NCBI RefSeq assembly: GCF_000805385.1
Contig: NZ_JTJW01000010.1
Span: 372,001 to 436,000 of the forward strand
DNA length: 64,000 nucleotides
Direction: 5' to 3'
Source: Mycolicibacterium setense
GTDB taxonomy: Bacteria; Actinomycetota; Actinomycetes; Mycobacteriales; Mycobacteriaceae
In this document: in pieces, positions 16,538 to 24,627 of the stretch
How the letters are laid out: each line of letters begins with the position of its first letter
Position numbering within the stretch: the stretch's first letter is position 1
Notes under the pieces: model-generated
What the model was told of the DNA's origin: nothing
The model's database searches: none
Seen by the model: the letters and a program-made list of their open reading frames with translations, nothing else
Made by a program: the position numbers and the translations under genes

Positions 16538-17455
16538 TCAGTCTCGTGAATCCATCAGCTCAGTGGCCGAGAATCCACGCCCCAGGTCACGATCAGCAAA
16601 GTAATCGTGCAGTGCCCCGCTGAGGTCGGCCGGGTTCCAGGCATCGGAATCCGCAGTGAAATGCTTCTCCGCTGTGGGCGGCGCGACCAACGTGACAGTT
16701 GGACCATAGACGATGAACAGCTGCGCGTTGACGGCTTCGGACGCGGGCGCGGCGAGGAATCGGACGAGTGTGACGACATGGTCGGTCGAGAGCGGATCGA
16801 CCTGTCCGTCCGGGGTGTCAGGCGCATCGCCGAACACGCCTGCGGTCATGGCCGTGCGGGCCCGCGGCGCGATCGCGTTGGCCCGGACACCGAAGCGCTC
16901 GAGGGCACGGGCCGCCGACACCGTCAGGGCGGTGATGCCCGCCTTGGCGGCGCCGTAGTTGGGCTGACCGACCGGACCGGACAGTCCGGCTTCCGACGAC
17001 GTGTTGATGATCCGGCCGTAGACCGTCCCATCCCCCGCCTTGGCCTTGTTGCGCCAGTAGACGGCAGCGTTGCGGGTCAAGAGGAAGTGGCCGCGCAGGT
17101 GCACTGCGATGACGGCGTCCCACTCTTCGTCGCTCATGTTGAACAGGATCCGGTCGCGGGTGATGCCCGCGTTGTTGACCACGATGTCCAGGCCGCCGAG
17201 GCCGTCGGCGGTGGCGACCAGCTCATCGGCGGTCGAGCGCGCGCTGATATCGCCGGCGACCGCGACACCCTTGGAGCCGGCAGCCGCGATCTCGTCGAGG
17301 ACGTCAGAGGCATCCAGCGCACCTGCCATGTCGTTGACCACCACGGTGGCCCCGGCCTTGGCCAGGCCGATGGCTTCGGCGCGGCCCAGGCCCGCGGCCG
17401 CACCGGTGACCACGGCCACCTTTCCGGACAGATCGATCTGGGCGTCGGTTGTCAT
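16538..17455 (-). CDS. hsd4A: Hsd4A-like short-chain dehydrogenase (Rv3502c position)
   Basis: 305 residues from ATG 17455, preceded by GAGGAG. A longer frame to 17491 lacks such a site. SDR features: GAAAGLG cofactor loop near residue 19, NNAG, and the active site SSEAG...YGAAK. In M. tuberculosis the gene at this place encodes a 17-beta-hydroxysteroid / beta-hydroxyacyl-CoA dehydrogenase acting in sterol side-chain beta-oxidation. It lies 66 bp after fdxD on the same strand, so they probably form an operon from the KstR site at 17820. Confidence 0.9.
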   Translation of the reverse strand: MTTDAQIDLSGKVAVVTGAAAGLGRAEAIGLAKAGATVVVNDMAGALDASDVLDEIAAAGSKGVAVAGDISARSTADELVATADGLGGLDIVVNNAGITRDRILFNMSDEEWDAVIAVHLRGHFLLTRNAAVYWRNKAKAGDGTVYGRIINTSSEAGLSGPVGQPNYGAAKAGITALTVSAARALERFGVRANAIAPRARTAMTAGVFGDAPDTPDGQVDPLSTDHVVTLVRFLAAPASEAVNAQLFIVYGPTVTLVAPPTAEKHFTADSDAWNPADLSGALHDYFADRDLGRGFSATELMDSRD

Positions 17456-17521
17456 TTCGCTCCTCGCGTGCGCTTCATCGTTTCCGCGCATCGCGTGCGC
17501 GGGACATTTTTATGAATGCCT

Positions 17522-17713
17522 CTAGTCTTTTCGGATCAGGGCAGCCCGGGGGCATTCGGCGACGGACTGCTCGGCCAGATCCTCCTGGTCGGCAGGCACC
17601 GGATCGGCCTTGACCACGGCGTAGTCGTCGTCATCAAGATCGAACAAATCGGGGGCAATACCCACGCAGACCGCATTGCCTTCGCAGCGATCACGGTCAA
17701 CTTCTACTCGCAT
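17522..17713 (-). CDS. fdxD: FdxD, small 3Fe-4S-type ferredoxin
   Basis: 63 residues from ATG 17713 with GAGGAGG in front. The cysteines are in RCEGNAVC and AECP, with the second ligand of the usual four missing, the pattern of single-cluster 3Fe-4S ferredoxins that serve cytochromes P450 and oxygenases. Acidic middle (DLDDDDY). It could supply electrons to a steroid P450 such as Cyp142, encoded about 15 kb away; that partnership is inferred. Divergent from fadE26 with the KstR site between them. Confidence 0.93.
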   Translation of the reverse strand: MRVEVDRDRCEGNAVCVGIAPDLFDLDDDDYAVVKADPVPADQEDLAEQSVAECPRAALIRKD

Positions 17714-17819
17714 GGCGACCTCCTCACGACGTGTGCACGCACGGGGCTGCGTGCGCGCAGCCACAGAATACGACCACACCTGACGGATACCAGCCCGACA
17801 CCGGCCTGGATCCTAAGAC

Positions 17820-17833
17820 TAGAACGTGTTACA
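17820..17833. promoter_or_regulatory. KstR operator between fdxD-hsd4A and fadE26-fadE27-fadD17
   Basis: TAGAACGTGTTACA matches the KstR consensus fully. It is 46 bp upstream of the fadE26 ATG and about 106 bp upstream of fdxD, so it may control both directions. Confidence 0.85.
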
Positions 17834-17878
17834 ACCAGGTGAGAACTAAGGTCTATCAAGCAGTGAGGATGCAGCGCA

Positions 17879-19057
17879 ATGCGGATCGGTTACACCCCCG
17901 AGCAGGAGGAGCTGCGCCGCGAGTTGCGCGCGTACTTCTCCAAGTTGATGACGCCCGAACGGGTCGAGGCCCTCAGCTCCTCCGAGGGCGAGATGGGACG
18001 TGGCACCGTCTACCGCGACACCGTCGCGCAGATGGGCAAGGACGGCTGGCTGACCCTGAGCTGGCCCAAGGAGTTCGGCGGCCAGGAGCGCCCGCCGATG
18101 GACGGGCTGATCTTCACCGACGAGGCCGCGATCGCGGGCGCCCCGGTGCCGTTCCTGACCATCAACAGCGTCGCGCCGACGATCATGCACTACGGCACCG
18201 AGGAGCAGAAGAAGTTCTTCCTGCCCAAGATCGCCGCGGGCGAGCTGCACTTCTCGATCGGCTACTCCGAGCCCGGCGCCGGCACTGACCTGGCCGCCCT
18301 GCGCACGACTGCCGTGCGCGACGGCGACGACTACGTGGTCAACGGCCAGAAGATGTGGACGTCGCTGATCGCGTACGCCGACTATGTGTGGCTGGCCGTC
18401 CGCACCAACCCCGAGGCCAAGAAGCACCGCGGTATCTCGATGCTGATCATGCCGACGACGGCCGAGGGCTTCTCCTGGACGCCGGTGCACACCATGTCGG
18501 GCGTGGACACCAGCGCCACCTACTACCAGGACGTGCGCATCCCGGCCACCAACCTGGTCGGCGAGGAGAACGCCGGCTGGAAGCTGGTGACCAACCAGCT
18601 CAACCACGAGCGCGTCGCACTGGTGTCGTCACAGCCGATCTATGTCGCGCTGGACGGAGTCCGCGAGTGGGCCCAGAACACCAAGGACGTTCACGGCAAG
18701 CGGCTCATCGACTCCGAGTGGGTGCAGCTCAACCTGGCCCGGGTGCACGCCAAGGCCGAAGTGCTCAAGCTGATCAACTGGGAGCTGGCCTCTGCGGACG
18801 GCGCACCGTCTCCGGCTGATGCCTCGGCCGCCAAGGTGTACGGCACCGAACTGGCCACCGAGGCCTACCGCCTGCTGATGGAGGTGCTGGGCACCGCGGC
18901 GACGCTGCGCCCGGACAGCAGGGGCGCGCTGCTGCGTGGCCGCATCGAGCGGTTCCACCGGTCGGCGCTGATCCTGACGTTCGGCGGCGGCACCAACGAG
19001 ATTCAGCGTGACATCATCGGCATGGTCGCGCTCGGCCTGCCCCGAGTGAACCGGTAA
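17879..19057 (+). CDS. fadE26: FadE26 (ChsE4), acyl-CoA dehydrogenase alpha-type subunit
   Basis: 392 residues. Acyl-CoA dehydrogenase signatures: GYSEPGAGTDLA near residue 128, a probable catalytic glutamate in NHERVALVS near residue 244, and FGGGTNEIQRDIIG at the C-terminus. FadE26 and FadE27 form a mixed alpha2beta2 enzyme that dehydrogenates the CoA-activated sterol side chain (established for the M. tuberculosis pair ChsE4-ChsE5). Start ATG 17879 with GAGGA upstream. Followed after 13 bases by fadE27. Confidence 0.96.
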   Translation: MRIGYTPEQEELRRELRAYFSKLMTPERVEALSSSEGEMGRGTVYRDTVAQMGKDGWLTLSWPKEFGGQERPPMDGLIFTDEAAIAGAPVPFLTINSVAPTIMHYGTEEQKKFFLPKIAAGELHFSIGYSEPGAGTDLAALRTTAVRDGDDYVVNGQKMWTSLIAYADYVWLAVRTNPEAKKHRGISMLIMPTTAEGFSWTPVHTMSGVDTSATYYQDVRIPATNLVGEENAGWKLVTNQLNHERVALVSSQPIYVALDGVREWAQNTKDVHGKRLIDSEWVQLNLARVHAKAEVLKLINWELASADGAPSPADASAAKVYGTELATEAYRLLMEVLGTAATLRPDSRGALLRGRIERFHRSALILTFGGGTNEIQRDIIGMVALGLPRVNR

Positions 19058-19070
19058 GGACGGCACACCA

Positions 19071-20168
19071 ATGGATTTCAAGACGACCGAAGCGGCCGCC
19101 GACCTGGGTGGCCTGGTGCGCACGATCACCGAATCGGTGTGCACGCCCGAACATCAGCGTGACCTCGACAAGCTGGAGCAACGGTTCGACCGTGACCTGT
19201 GGGCCAAGCTCGTCGAGGCCGACGTGTTGTCGGCCGCAGCCCCCGAATCGGTGGGTGGCGGTGGTTTCGGCGTGCTCGAGCAGGCCGCCGTGCTGACCGC
19301 GCTGGGCCGCCAGTTGGCCGCCGTGCCCTACCTGGATTCGGTAGTGCTGGGAGCCGGCGCGCTGGCCGCGTTCGGCTCCGAGGAACTGCGCACCGAGTGG
19401 GCGGCGCCTGCCGTGGCCGGCGACAAGATCCTGGCCGTGGCCCTTGACGGCGAAATGGGTCAGGGACCGGTGCAGGCCCAAGCAGACGGTTCCGGGTACA
19501 AGCTCACCGGCAGTCGCACCCAGGTCAACTACGGACCGATCGCCGACGCATTCCTGGTTCCGGCCGAAACCGATTCGGGGACCGTTGTTTTCCTGGTTTC
19601 CGGGGACGATCCGGGCGTGACGGTCAGCGTGCTGAGCACCACCGGCAAGGGCAGCGTGGCTCATCTGGAGCTGGAGGGCACCACGGTGGACGCTGCCCGC
19701 GTCGTCGGCGGCGCCGAGGTCGCAGCCTGGCTGACCACGCATTCGGCATTGGGCCGCAGCGCCTTCCAGCTCGGTGTGCTGGAGCGGGCACTGGAGCTCA
19801 CCTCTGAGTACGCCCGCGAACGCGAGCAGTTCGACCGGCCGATCGGCAGTTTCCAGGCCGTCTCGTCGCGGCTCGCCGACGGCTACATCGACGTCAAGGG
19901 GCTGCGCCTGACGCTGACCCAGGCGGCCTGGCGGTTGTCCGAGGACCTGCCCGCCGACATCGACGTCGCCAGTGCGGCGTTCTGGGCGGCCGAGGCCGGC
20001 CATCGTGTCGCCCACACCGCCGTCCACGTGCACGGTGGCGTCGGCATCGATATGGACCACCCGGTACACCGGTACTTCCTGGCCGCCAAGCAGAGCGAGT
20101 TCGGTGTCGGCGGAGCGACCGGACAGCTGCTGCGCATCGGCCGCGAACTCGCCGACACGCCGGTCTAG
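19071..20168 (+). CDS. fadE27: FadE27 (ChsE5), acyl-CoA dehydrogenase partner subunit
   Basis: 365 residues, shorter than and divergent from FadE26. It keeps the fold (EYAREREQFDRPIGSFQAV, then HVHGGVGIDMDHPVHRYFL) but lacks the SEPGAG-type segment, as expected for the non-catalytic partner of the mixed tetramer. It completes the FAD-binding site of FadE26 in the known homologue. The stop is two bases before the fadD17 ATG, so all three genes form one operon. Confidence 0.95.
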   Translation: MDFKTTEAAADLGGLVRTITESVCTPEHQRDLDKLEQRFDRDLWAKLVEADVLSAAAPESVGGGGFGVLEQAAVLTALGRQLAAVPYLDSVVLGAGALAAFGSEELRTEWAAPAVAGDKILAVALDGEMGQGPVQAQADGSGYKLTGSRTQVNYGPIADAFLVPAETDSGTVVFLVSGDDPGVTVSVLSTTGKGSVAHLELEGTTVDAARVVGGAEVAAWLTTHSALGRSAFQLGVLERALELTSEYAREREQFDRPIGSFQAVSSRLADGYIDVKGLRLTLTQAAWRLSEDLPADIDVASAAFWAAEAGHRVAHTAVHVHGGVGIDMDHPVHRYFLAAKQSEFGVGGATGQLLRIGRELADTPV

Positions 20169-20170
20169 GG

Positions 20171-21670
20171 ATGGGGGGTCCAACCGTCACCCAGCTGCTG
20201 GCTCCGCTGGCCGAGGTCACCGACCGCGGTATCTACCAAGAGGATTCGTTCGTCAGCTGGGCCGACCACATCGCCGCCGGCGCGCAGTTGGCTGCGGCGC
20301 TGCGGAAGCGGCTGGACCCCTCCAAGCCTCCGCATGTCGGGGCGCTGCTGGGCAACACCACGTTTTTCTCCAGCCTGCTGGTGGCCGCGGGCCTCAGTGG
20401 GCTGGTGCCCGTCGGGCTCAATCAGACCCGCCGGGGCGAGGCACTGGCCCGCGACATCGCCAAGGCCGATTGCCAGCTGGTACTGGCCGACTCATCGGTG
20501 ACGGTTCCACCGGGGGTGGACTACATCGATGTCGAATCCGCCGAGTGGGCAACCGAACTCGCGTCGTACGACAAGACCCCGGTGTCCTTCGCCGAGCTGT
20601 CGGCCGATGACCTGTTCATGCTCATCTTCACCTCGGGAACCAGCGGCGATCCCAAGGCCGTACGGGTCACCCACGACAAGGTGGCGTTTCCGGGGCGGAT
20701 GCTGGCCGACCGGTTCGGGCTGGGCCCAGCCGATACGGTCTACCTGTCGATGCCGCTGTTCCACTCCAACGCGATCATGGCGGGCTGGGCCGTCGCGGCC
20801 GCGGCCGGTGCGTCGATCGCGTTGCGCCGCAAGTTCTCCGCCTCCGGCTTCATGCCTGATATCCGGCGCTACGGCGCCACCTACGCCAACTACGTCGGCA
20901 AGCCGTTGTCCTACATCCTGGCCACCGAACCGGCGCCCGACGATGCCGACAACCCGTTGCGGATCCTCTACGGCAACGAGGGCTCTCCGCGGGACCTGAG
21001 CCGGTTCGCCGACCGGTTCGGCGTGACGGTGGTGGACGGATTCGGCTCCACCGAGGGCGGCGTCGCGATCGCCCGCACCCCCGATACGCCCGAAGGTGCC
21101 CTCGGCCCGCTCACCGACCAGGTGAGCATCGTCGATGTGGAGACGGGTGAGCCGTGCCCGCCGGGCGTGGTCGGCGAATTGGTGAACCCGACCGGCGCCG
21201 GCTGGTTCCGCGGCTACTACAACGATCCCGACGCCGAGACGGCCCGCATGACGGGCGGCGTTTACCACACCGGCGACCTGGCCTACGTCGACGAGGACGG
21301 CTACGCGCACTTCGCGGGGCGCCTCGGCGACTGGATGCGGGTCGACGGCGAGAACCTGGGTACCGCGCCGATCGAACGAATCCTGTTGCGTCACCCCGAC
21401 GTTGCCGAGGTGGCGGTGTACCCGATCCCGGATCCCGACGTCGGCGATCAGGTGATGGCCGCGCTGGTGTTGGCCGGCGACGCACGGTTCGACGCGCAGA
21501 AGTTCCGGGCCTTTCTGGCCGAGCAGTCCGATCTGGGGCCCAAACAGTGGCCGTCCTATGTACGGGTCGGCGCGGCATTGCCGCGCACCGAGACCTTCAA
21601 GGTGATCAAGCGGCAGCTGTCGGCCGAGGGTACGGACTGCGCGGATCCGGTCTGGCCCATCTCCCGCTGA
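20171..21670 (+). CDS. fadD17: FadD17, steroid side-chain CoA ligase
   Basis: 499 residues, ANL-superfamily ligase. The P-loop LIFTSGTSGDPKAVRVTH is near residue 152; GFGSTEGG, YHTGDLAY and the adenylate motif GRLGDWMRVDGENL follow; the catalytic lysine is in FKVIKRQL near the end. By knowledge of the family, FadD17 activates C24 (five-carbon side-chain) steroid acids to CoA thioesters for FadE26/27. Last gene of the fadE26-fadE27-fadD17 operon. Cytosolic. Confidence 0.94.
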   Translation: MGGPTVTQLLAPLAEVTDRGIYQEDSFVSWADHIAAGAQLAAALRKRLDPSKPPHVGALLGNTTFFSSLLVAAGLSGLVPVGLNQTRRGEALARDIAKADCQLVLADSSVTVPPGVDYIDVESAEWATELASYDKTPVSFAELSADDLFMLIFTSGTSGDPKAVRVTHDKVAFPGRMLADRFGLGPADTVYLSMPLFHSNAIMAGWAVAAAAGASIALRRKFSASGFMPDIRRYGATYANYVGKPLSYILATEPAPDDADNPLRILYGNEGSPRDLSRFADRFGVTVVDGFGSTEGGVAIARTPDTPEGALGPLTDQVSIVDVETGEPCPPGVVGELVNPTGAGWFRGYYNDPDAETARMTGGVYHTGDLAYVDEDGYAHFAGRLGDWMRVDGENLGTAPIERILLRHPDVAEVAVYPIPDPDVGDQVMAALVLAGDARFDAQKFRAFLAEQSDLGPKQWPSYVRVGAALPRTETFKVIKRQLSAEGTDCADPVWPISR

Positions 21671-21847
21671 CCGCGCACCCGGCGCCCCTCCTTGAGCGGC
21701 AACGCTATTCATGCGAAATGCGCGATCCGCGCCAATAACGCTGTGGCGGCCTGAAGCGGATTTTTCCGCCATGGCGTTACTGGCGCGGTTGTGCAACCTC
21801 CTCGGCGCAACACCTCGAGGCCCCTGCATGGCACCCTGCGCCACCCG

Positions 21848-21870
21848 TTTCGATACCATTGGCATCGAAA
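21848..21870. promoter_or_regulatory. 23-bp palindrome upstream of the epimerase gene, candidate TetR operator
   Basis: The arms TTTCGATACCA and TGGCATCGAAA read as inverted copies apart from one mismatched pair and the central base. The palindrome ends 15 bp before the epimerase ATG and overlaps the expected promoter. A TetR gene lies convergent at the far end of the same gene and is the obvious candidate to bind here. Confidence 0.6.
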
Positions 21871-21885
21871 TATGGGAGGCGCAGC

Positions 21886-22860
21886 ATGCACATCGCAGTG
21901 ACCGGAGGCACCGGCTACCTCGGCGCCCACACCGTGCGGGGCCTGCTGGCCGCCGGCCATCACATCCGTCTGTTGGTCGCACCGGGCTGCGGTGCCGATG
22001 AGGTGATCGGCCGTCTTGCCGCGCTCGGTGAGATGTCCGTGCTCGAGGGCGACATCCGTGACGGTGACACCGTGGCGAAGCTGCTGACCGGCTGCGACGC
22101 GCTGATCCATGCCGCGGGCATCGTCGGCACGGATCGCCGGCGCGAGAAGCTGATGTGGGAGATCAACGCCCACGCAACGGAATCGGTGCTGAATCGCGCC
22201 GTCGAGGCCGGTCTCGATCCGATCGTCTCGGTCAGCAGTTACAGCTCGCTGTTTCCGCCGCCGAACGGGGTGATCTCCGCCGATACCCCGCCGGCGCCGG
22301 GCCGCAGCCCGTACGCCCAGACCAAGGCGTACGCCGATCGGGTGGCTCGACGGTTGCAGGACGCCGGGGCCCCGGTCGTGGTCACCTATCCGTCGAGCGT
22401 GGTGGGTCCGGCCTACTTCACCGCTGCCGGCGTCACCGAGCGCGGCTGGGCACCGATCGCCAAAGCCGGTCTGGCTCCCCGGATGACCGGTGGCATGCAG
22501 ATGATCGACGTGCGCGACGTCGCTTTGGTACACGAGCGGTTGATGGCCCCGGGCCGCGGCCCCATGCGCTACGTCTGCGGCGGCGTGATGGTGTCGTTCA
22601 ACGAGATGATCGACGTGCTGGAACAGGGCGCCGCCCGCAGAATCCGCCGAATCCCGTTGTCGGCGGCCGCCTTCCGCGGCATCGGCTGGTGCTCGGATCT
22701 GCTCGGCGGGGTGCTGCCACTGGGTGACGGGATCAGCCACGAGGCGGCGATGCTGCTCACCGCGGCCACTCCTACCGATGATGCGAGCACCCTCGCCGAT
22801 CTCGGCATCGTGGCGTGGCGTTCGCCGCAGACTGCCATGCTGGCGTCATTCGCCAGGTGA
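21886..22860 (+). CDS. NAD-dependent epimerase/dehydratase-type (extended SDR) protein
   Basis: 324 residues from ATG 21886, with GGGAGG upstream. The N-terminal Rossmann motif is GGTGYLG at residues 7-13. The active-site Tyr/Lys lie in SPYAQTKAYADR, after a serine stretch VSVSSYSS. The extended SDR fold fits reduction or oxidation of hydroxysteroid- or sugar-like substrates. It overlaps the convergent TetR gene by 15 bp. The palindrome in its promoter suggests it is the target of that regulator. The substrate is unknown; location next to sterol genes makes a steroid or isoprenoid substrate possible but unproven. Confidence 0.88.
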   Translation: MHIAVTGGTGYLGAHTVRGLLAAGHHIRLLVAPGCGADEVIGRLAALGEMSVLEGDIRDGDTVAKLLTGCDALIHAAGIVGTDRRREKLMWEINAHATESVLNRAVEAGLDPIVSVSSYSSLFPPPNGVISADTPPAPGRSPYAQTKAYADRVARRLQDAGAPVVVTYPSSVVGPAYFTAAGVTERGWAPIAKAGLAPRMTGGMQMIDVRDVALVHERLMAPGRGPMRYVCGGVMVSFNEMIDVLEQGAARRIRRIPLSAAAFRGIGWCSDLLGGVLPLGDGISHEAAMLLTAATPTDDASTLADLGIVAWRSPQTAMLASFAR

Positions 22861-23400
22861 CACACCCAGGGCCTGGCTGAGCAGCTGCACCAGCTGCTGC
22901 TGGAGTTCGGGCGAATCATCGTCGGTCGCCACTGTGGTGGTGAACAGCGCCGCACCCGCCGCCATGGAGAGCACAGCCTTCGCGTCCGATTCCGTCCCGT
23001 ATCCCCTGGCGGTGAACATCTCGATCGCCGGCCCGCTGAAGCCGTCCCACAGCGACCTGCGCAGTGCGGCGTTCTCACGCAGCGCCAGCAGCAGCCCGGG
23101 CACCGCCTCACTCACGTCGGGGCGGCTGAACAACTGATGGCTACCCCGTACCACCCAGTCGATCCAGCCGCCCAGGTCGGTGCCGGAAAATGGTGACATG
23201 TCCGGTGATTCGCCAAGTATCGCGTGCAGCACCAATTCAGCTTTGGACGACCAACGCCGATTGAGGCTGGACCTGCCCACCCCGGAGCGCGCCGCGACCA
23301 GCCGAACGCTGAGATCGTCCCAGCCGACCTCGACCAACAGCTCCCGCGTGGCCGCGAGCACCCGCTCGTCGATCGACGTGTCGCGTGGTCGCCCGGCCAT
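22846..23400 (-). CDS. TetR-family transcriptional regulator
   Basis: 184 residues from ATG 23400 (MAGRPRDTSIDERVL). A longer frame adds about 20 unlikely residues. The N-terminal HTH covers about residues 10-55 (AATRELLVEVGWDDLSVRLVAARSGVGRSSLNRRW). The C-terminal ligand-binding part has no clear family assignment. It converges on and overlaps the epimerase gene, which carries a 23-bp palindrome in its promoter. It is divergent from the AraC gene, with 42 bp between starts. Probably a local repressor. Confidence 0.9.
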   Translation of the reverse strand: MAGRPRDTSIDERVLAATRELLVEVGWDDLSVRLVAARSGVGRSSLNRRWSSKAELVLHAILGESPDMSPFSGTDLGGWIDWVVRGSHQLFSRPDVSEAVPGLLLALRENAALRRSLWDGFSGPAIEMFTARGYGTESDAKAVLSMAAGAALFTTTVATDDDSPELQQQLVQLLSQALGVSPGE

Positions 23401-23442
23401 TCCCCGATTCAACCGCATGATCGCGCGGGTAGCGTCGGGGAC

Positions 23443-24168
23443 GTGGGCTACCGCGAGCACGATCCGCCGCCACCACTGAGCGACCTCGTGGAGTGCCGAT
23501 GGGTACGCACCGGCCCGGCACAGCCCGGCCGTGTTCTGCCCGACGGGTGCATGGATCTGATCGAGATGGACGACAAGGTCGTCGTCGCCGGACCCGACAC
23601 CGCGGCGTTCATCGCTGCCGGCAGCCGGGATCCCATCCAGGGGTTACGGTTTCGGCCCGGAGCCTTGCCGCGACTGCTCGGTGTCCCGGCGTACGAGCTG
23701 CGCAACACGCGGGTGGATCTGCTCGAGCTGTGCCGCATCGACCGCAGTGGGTCGCTCGACACGCTCGCCGTGACACTGGCCGCCCGGGCGATTCGAGCCG
23801 AGACCGCGCCATGGCCCCTCCCTGTACTTCGTGACGTCACGGGTCGACTGGCGGCCGGCGAATCGGTCTCTGCGACGGCACGTCATGTCGGCTGGTCGCC
23901 CCGAACCATGCAGCGGCAGTGCGCGGCGGTCTACGGATACGGGCCTGCGACCCTGCGCCGCATCCTGCGGTTCCGCCGCGCGGTCGGGCTGATCGGCACC
24001 GGCATGAGCGTCGGCGCTGTCGCGGCGCAGGCCGGCTATGCCGATCAGCCCCACCTGCACCGTGAGATCCGCGCGTTGGCCGGAGTGGGAATTCGTGAAC
24101 TGCGTCAAGCGCCCAATGGCGCGAACAGGTCCACCGAGGTGCCGTCGGGATCTTCGACGGTCGCGTAG
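23443..24168 (+). CDS. AraC-family transcriptional regulator
   Basis: 241 residues from GTG 23443 (MGYREHDPPPPLSDLVECRW). The N-terminal part resembles the DUF6597 sensor domain found in many AraC regulators (VLPDGCMDLIEMDD, RFRPGALPRLLGV). The C-terminal AraC DNA-binding domain occupies about residues 150-232 (SATARHVGWSPRTMQRQCAAVYGYGPATLRRILRF...AAQAGYADQPHLHREI). The longer upstream open frame overlaps the TetR gene and looks non-coding. Its 3' end overlaps the convergent VOC gene by 64 bp. Target unknown. Confidence 0.85.
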   Translation: MGYREHDPPPPLSDLVECRWVRTGPAQPGRVLPDGCMDLIEMDDKVVVAGPDTAAFIAAGSRDPIQGLRFRPGALPRLLGVPAYELRNTRVDLLELCRIDRSGSLDTLAVTLAARAIRAETAPWPLPVLRDVTGRLAAGESVSATARHVGWSPRTMQRQCAAVYGYGPATLRRILRFRRAVGLIGTGMSVGAVAAQAGYADQPHLHREIRALAGVGIRELRQAPNGANRSTEVPSGSSTVA

Positions 24169-24500
24169 CGCTGGCCCCAGGGTGCGTCGAACGGCGTGAG
24201 GGTTCCCGGGTGGCCGGCGCCGGTGAGTCGCTCATAGAGCTCGTCCACCTCGGCCGGCGAGGCCAACCCGAAGGCCAGCGCGACACGTCCGGGCCCGGTC
24301 GGCGGCGTCCAGCCGGGGTGCATTCCGGCGATCACCTCCTCGGTGTCGAACGCGAGACGATTTCCGCCCGGCAGCGCTACCTCCACGTGCGGCCCGTCCG
24401 GTCGGGGCACCGGCAGACCGAGGAGCCGGTAGAAATCCAGGGATCGGGTCAGGTCCGTGGTGACGATCTCGATGACCGCCGCACTCAGGTTCAAAGCCAT
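24105..24500 (-). CDS. Glyoxalase/VOC-superfamily protein
   Basis: 131 residues with paired beta-alpha-beta-beta-beta units (IEIVTTDLTRSLDFYRLLGLPV at the start; FDAPWGQRYATVEDPDGTSVDLFAP at the end). The final glutamate-type metal ligand is replaced by Asp in SVDLF, and the first unit has VEIV rather than a histidine. A metal-dependent lyase or dioxygenase activity is therefore uncertain, and it may be a binding protein or an epimerase-like VOC member. It shares 64 bp with the convergent AraC gene. Confidence 0.85.
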   Translation of the reverse strand: MALNLSAAVIEIVTTDLTRSLDFYRLLGLPVPRPDGPHVEVALPGGNRLAFDTEEVIAGMHPGWTPPTGPGRVALAFGLASPAEVDELYERLTGAGHPGTLTPFDAPWGQRYATVEDPDGTSVDLFAPLGA

Positions 24501-24627
24501 AACCGCAGGTTAGAACGGCCGATCGCGTCTCGTCGTGAACAGATCGGACAAGCTGTGTCTTTGTCGGACTGCCGGTACCGAGTAGGTTGGCCATGACTGT
24601 TAGTTACTTGCCAGTAGGGAGTCCCAG

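Noticed and set aside
20492-21982. 496-codon minus-strand frame opposite fadD17
   Set aside because: Antisense to well-conserved ANL motifs; composition typical of a shadow frame; no ribosome site.
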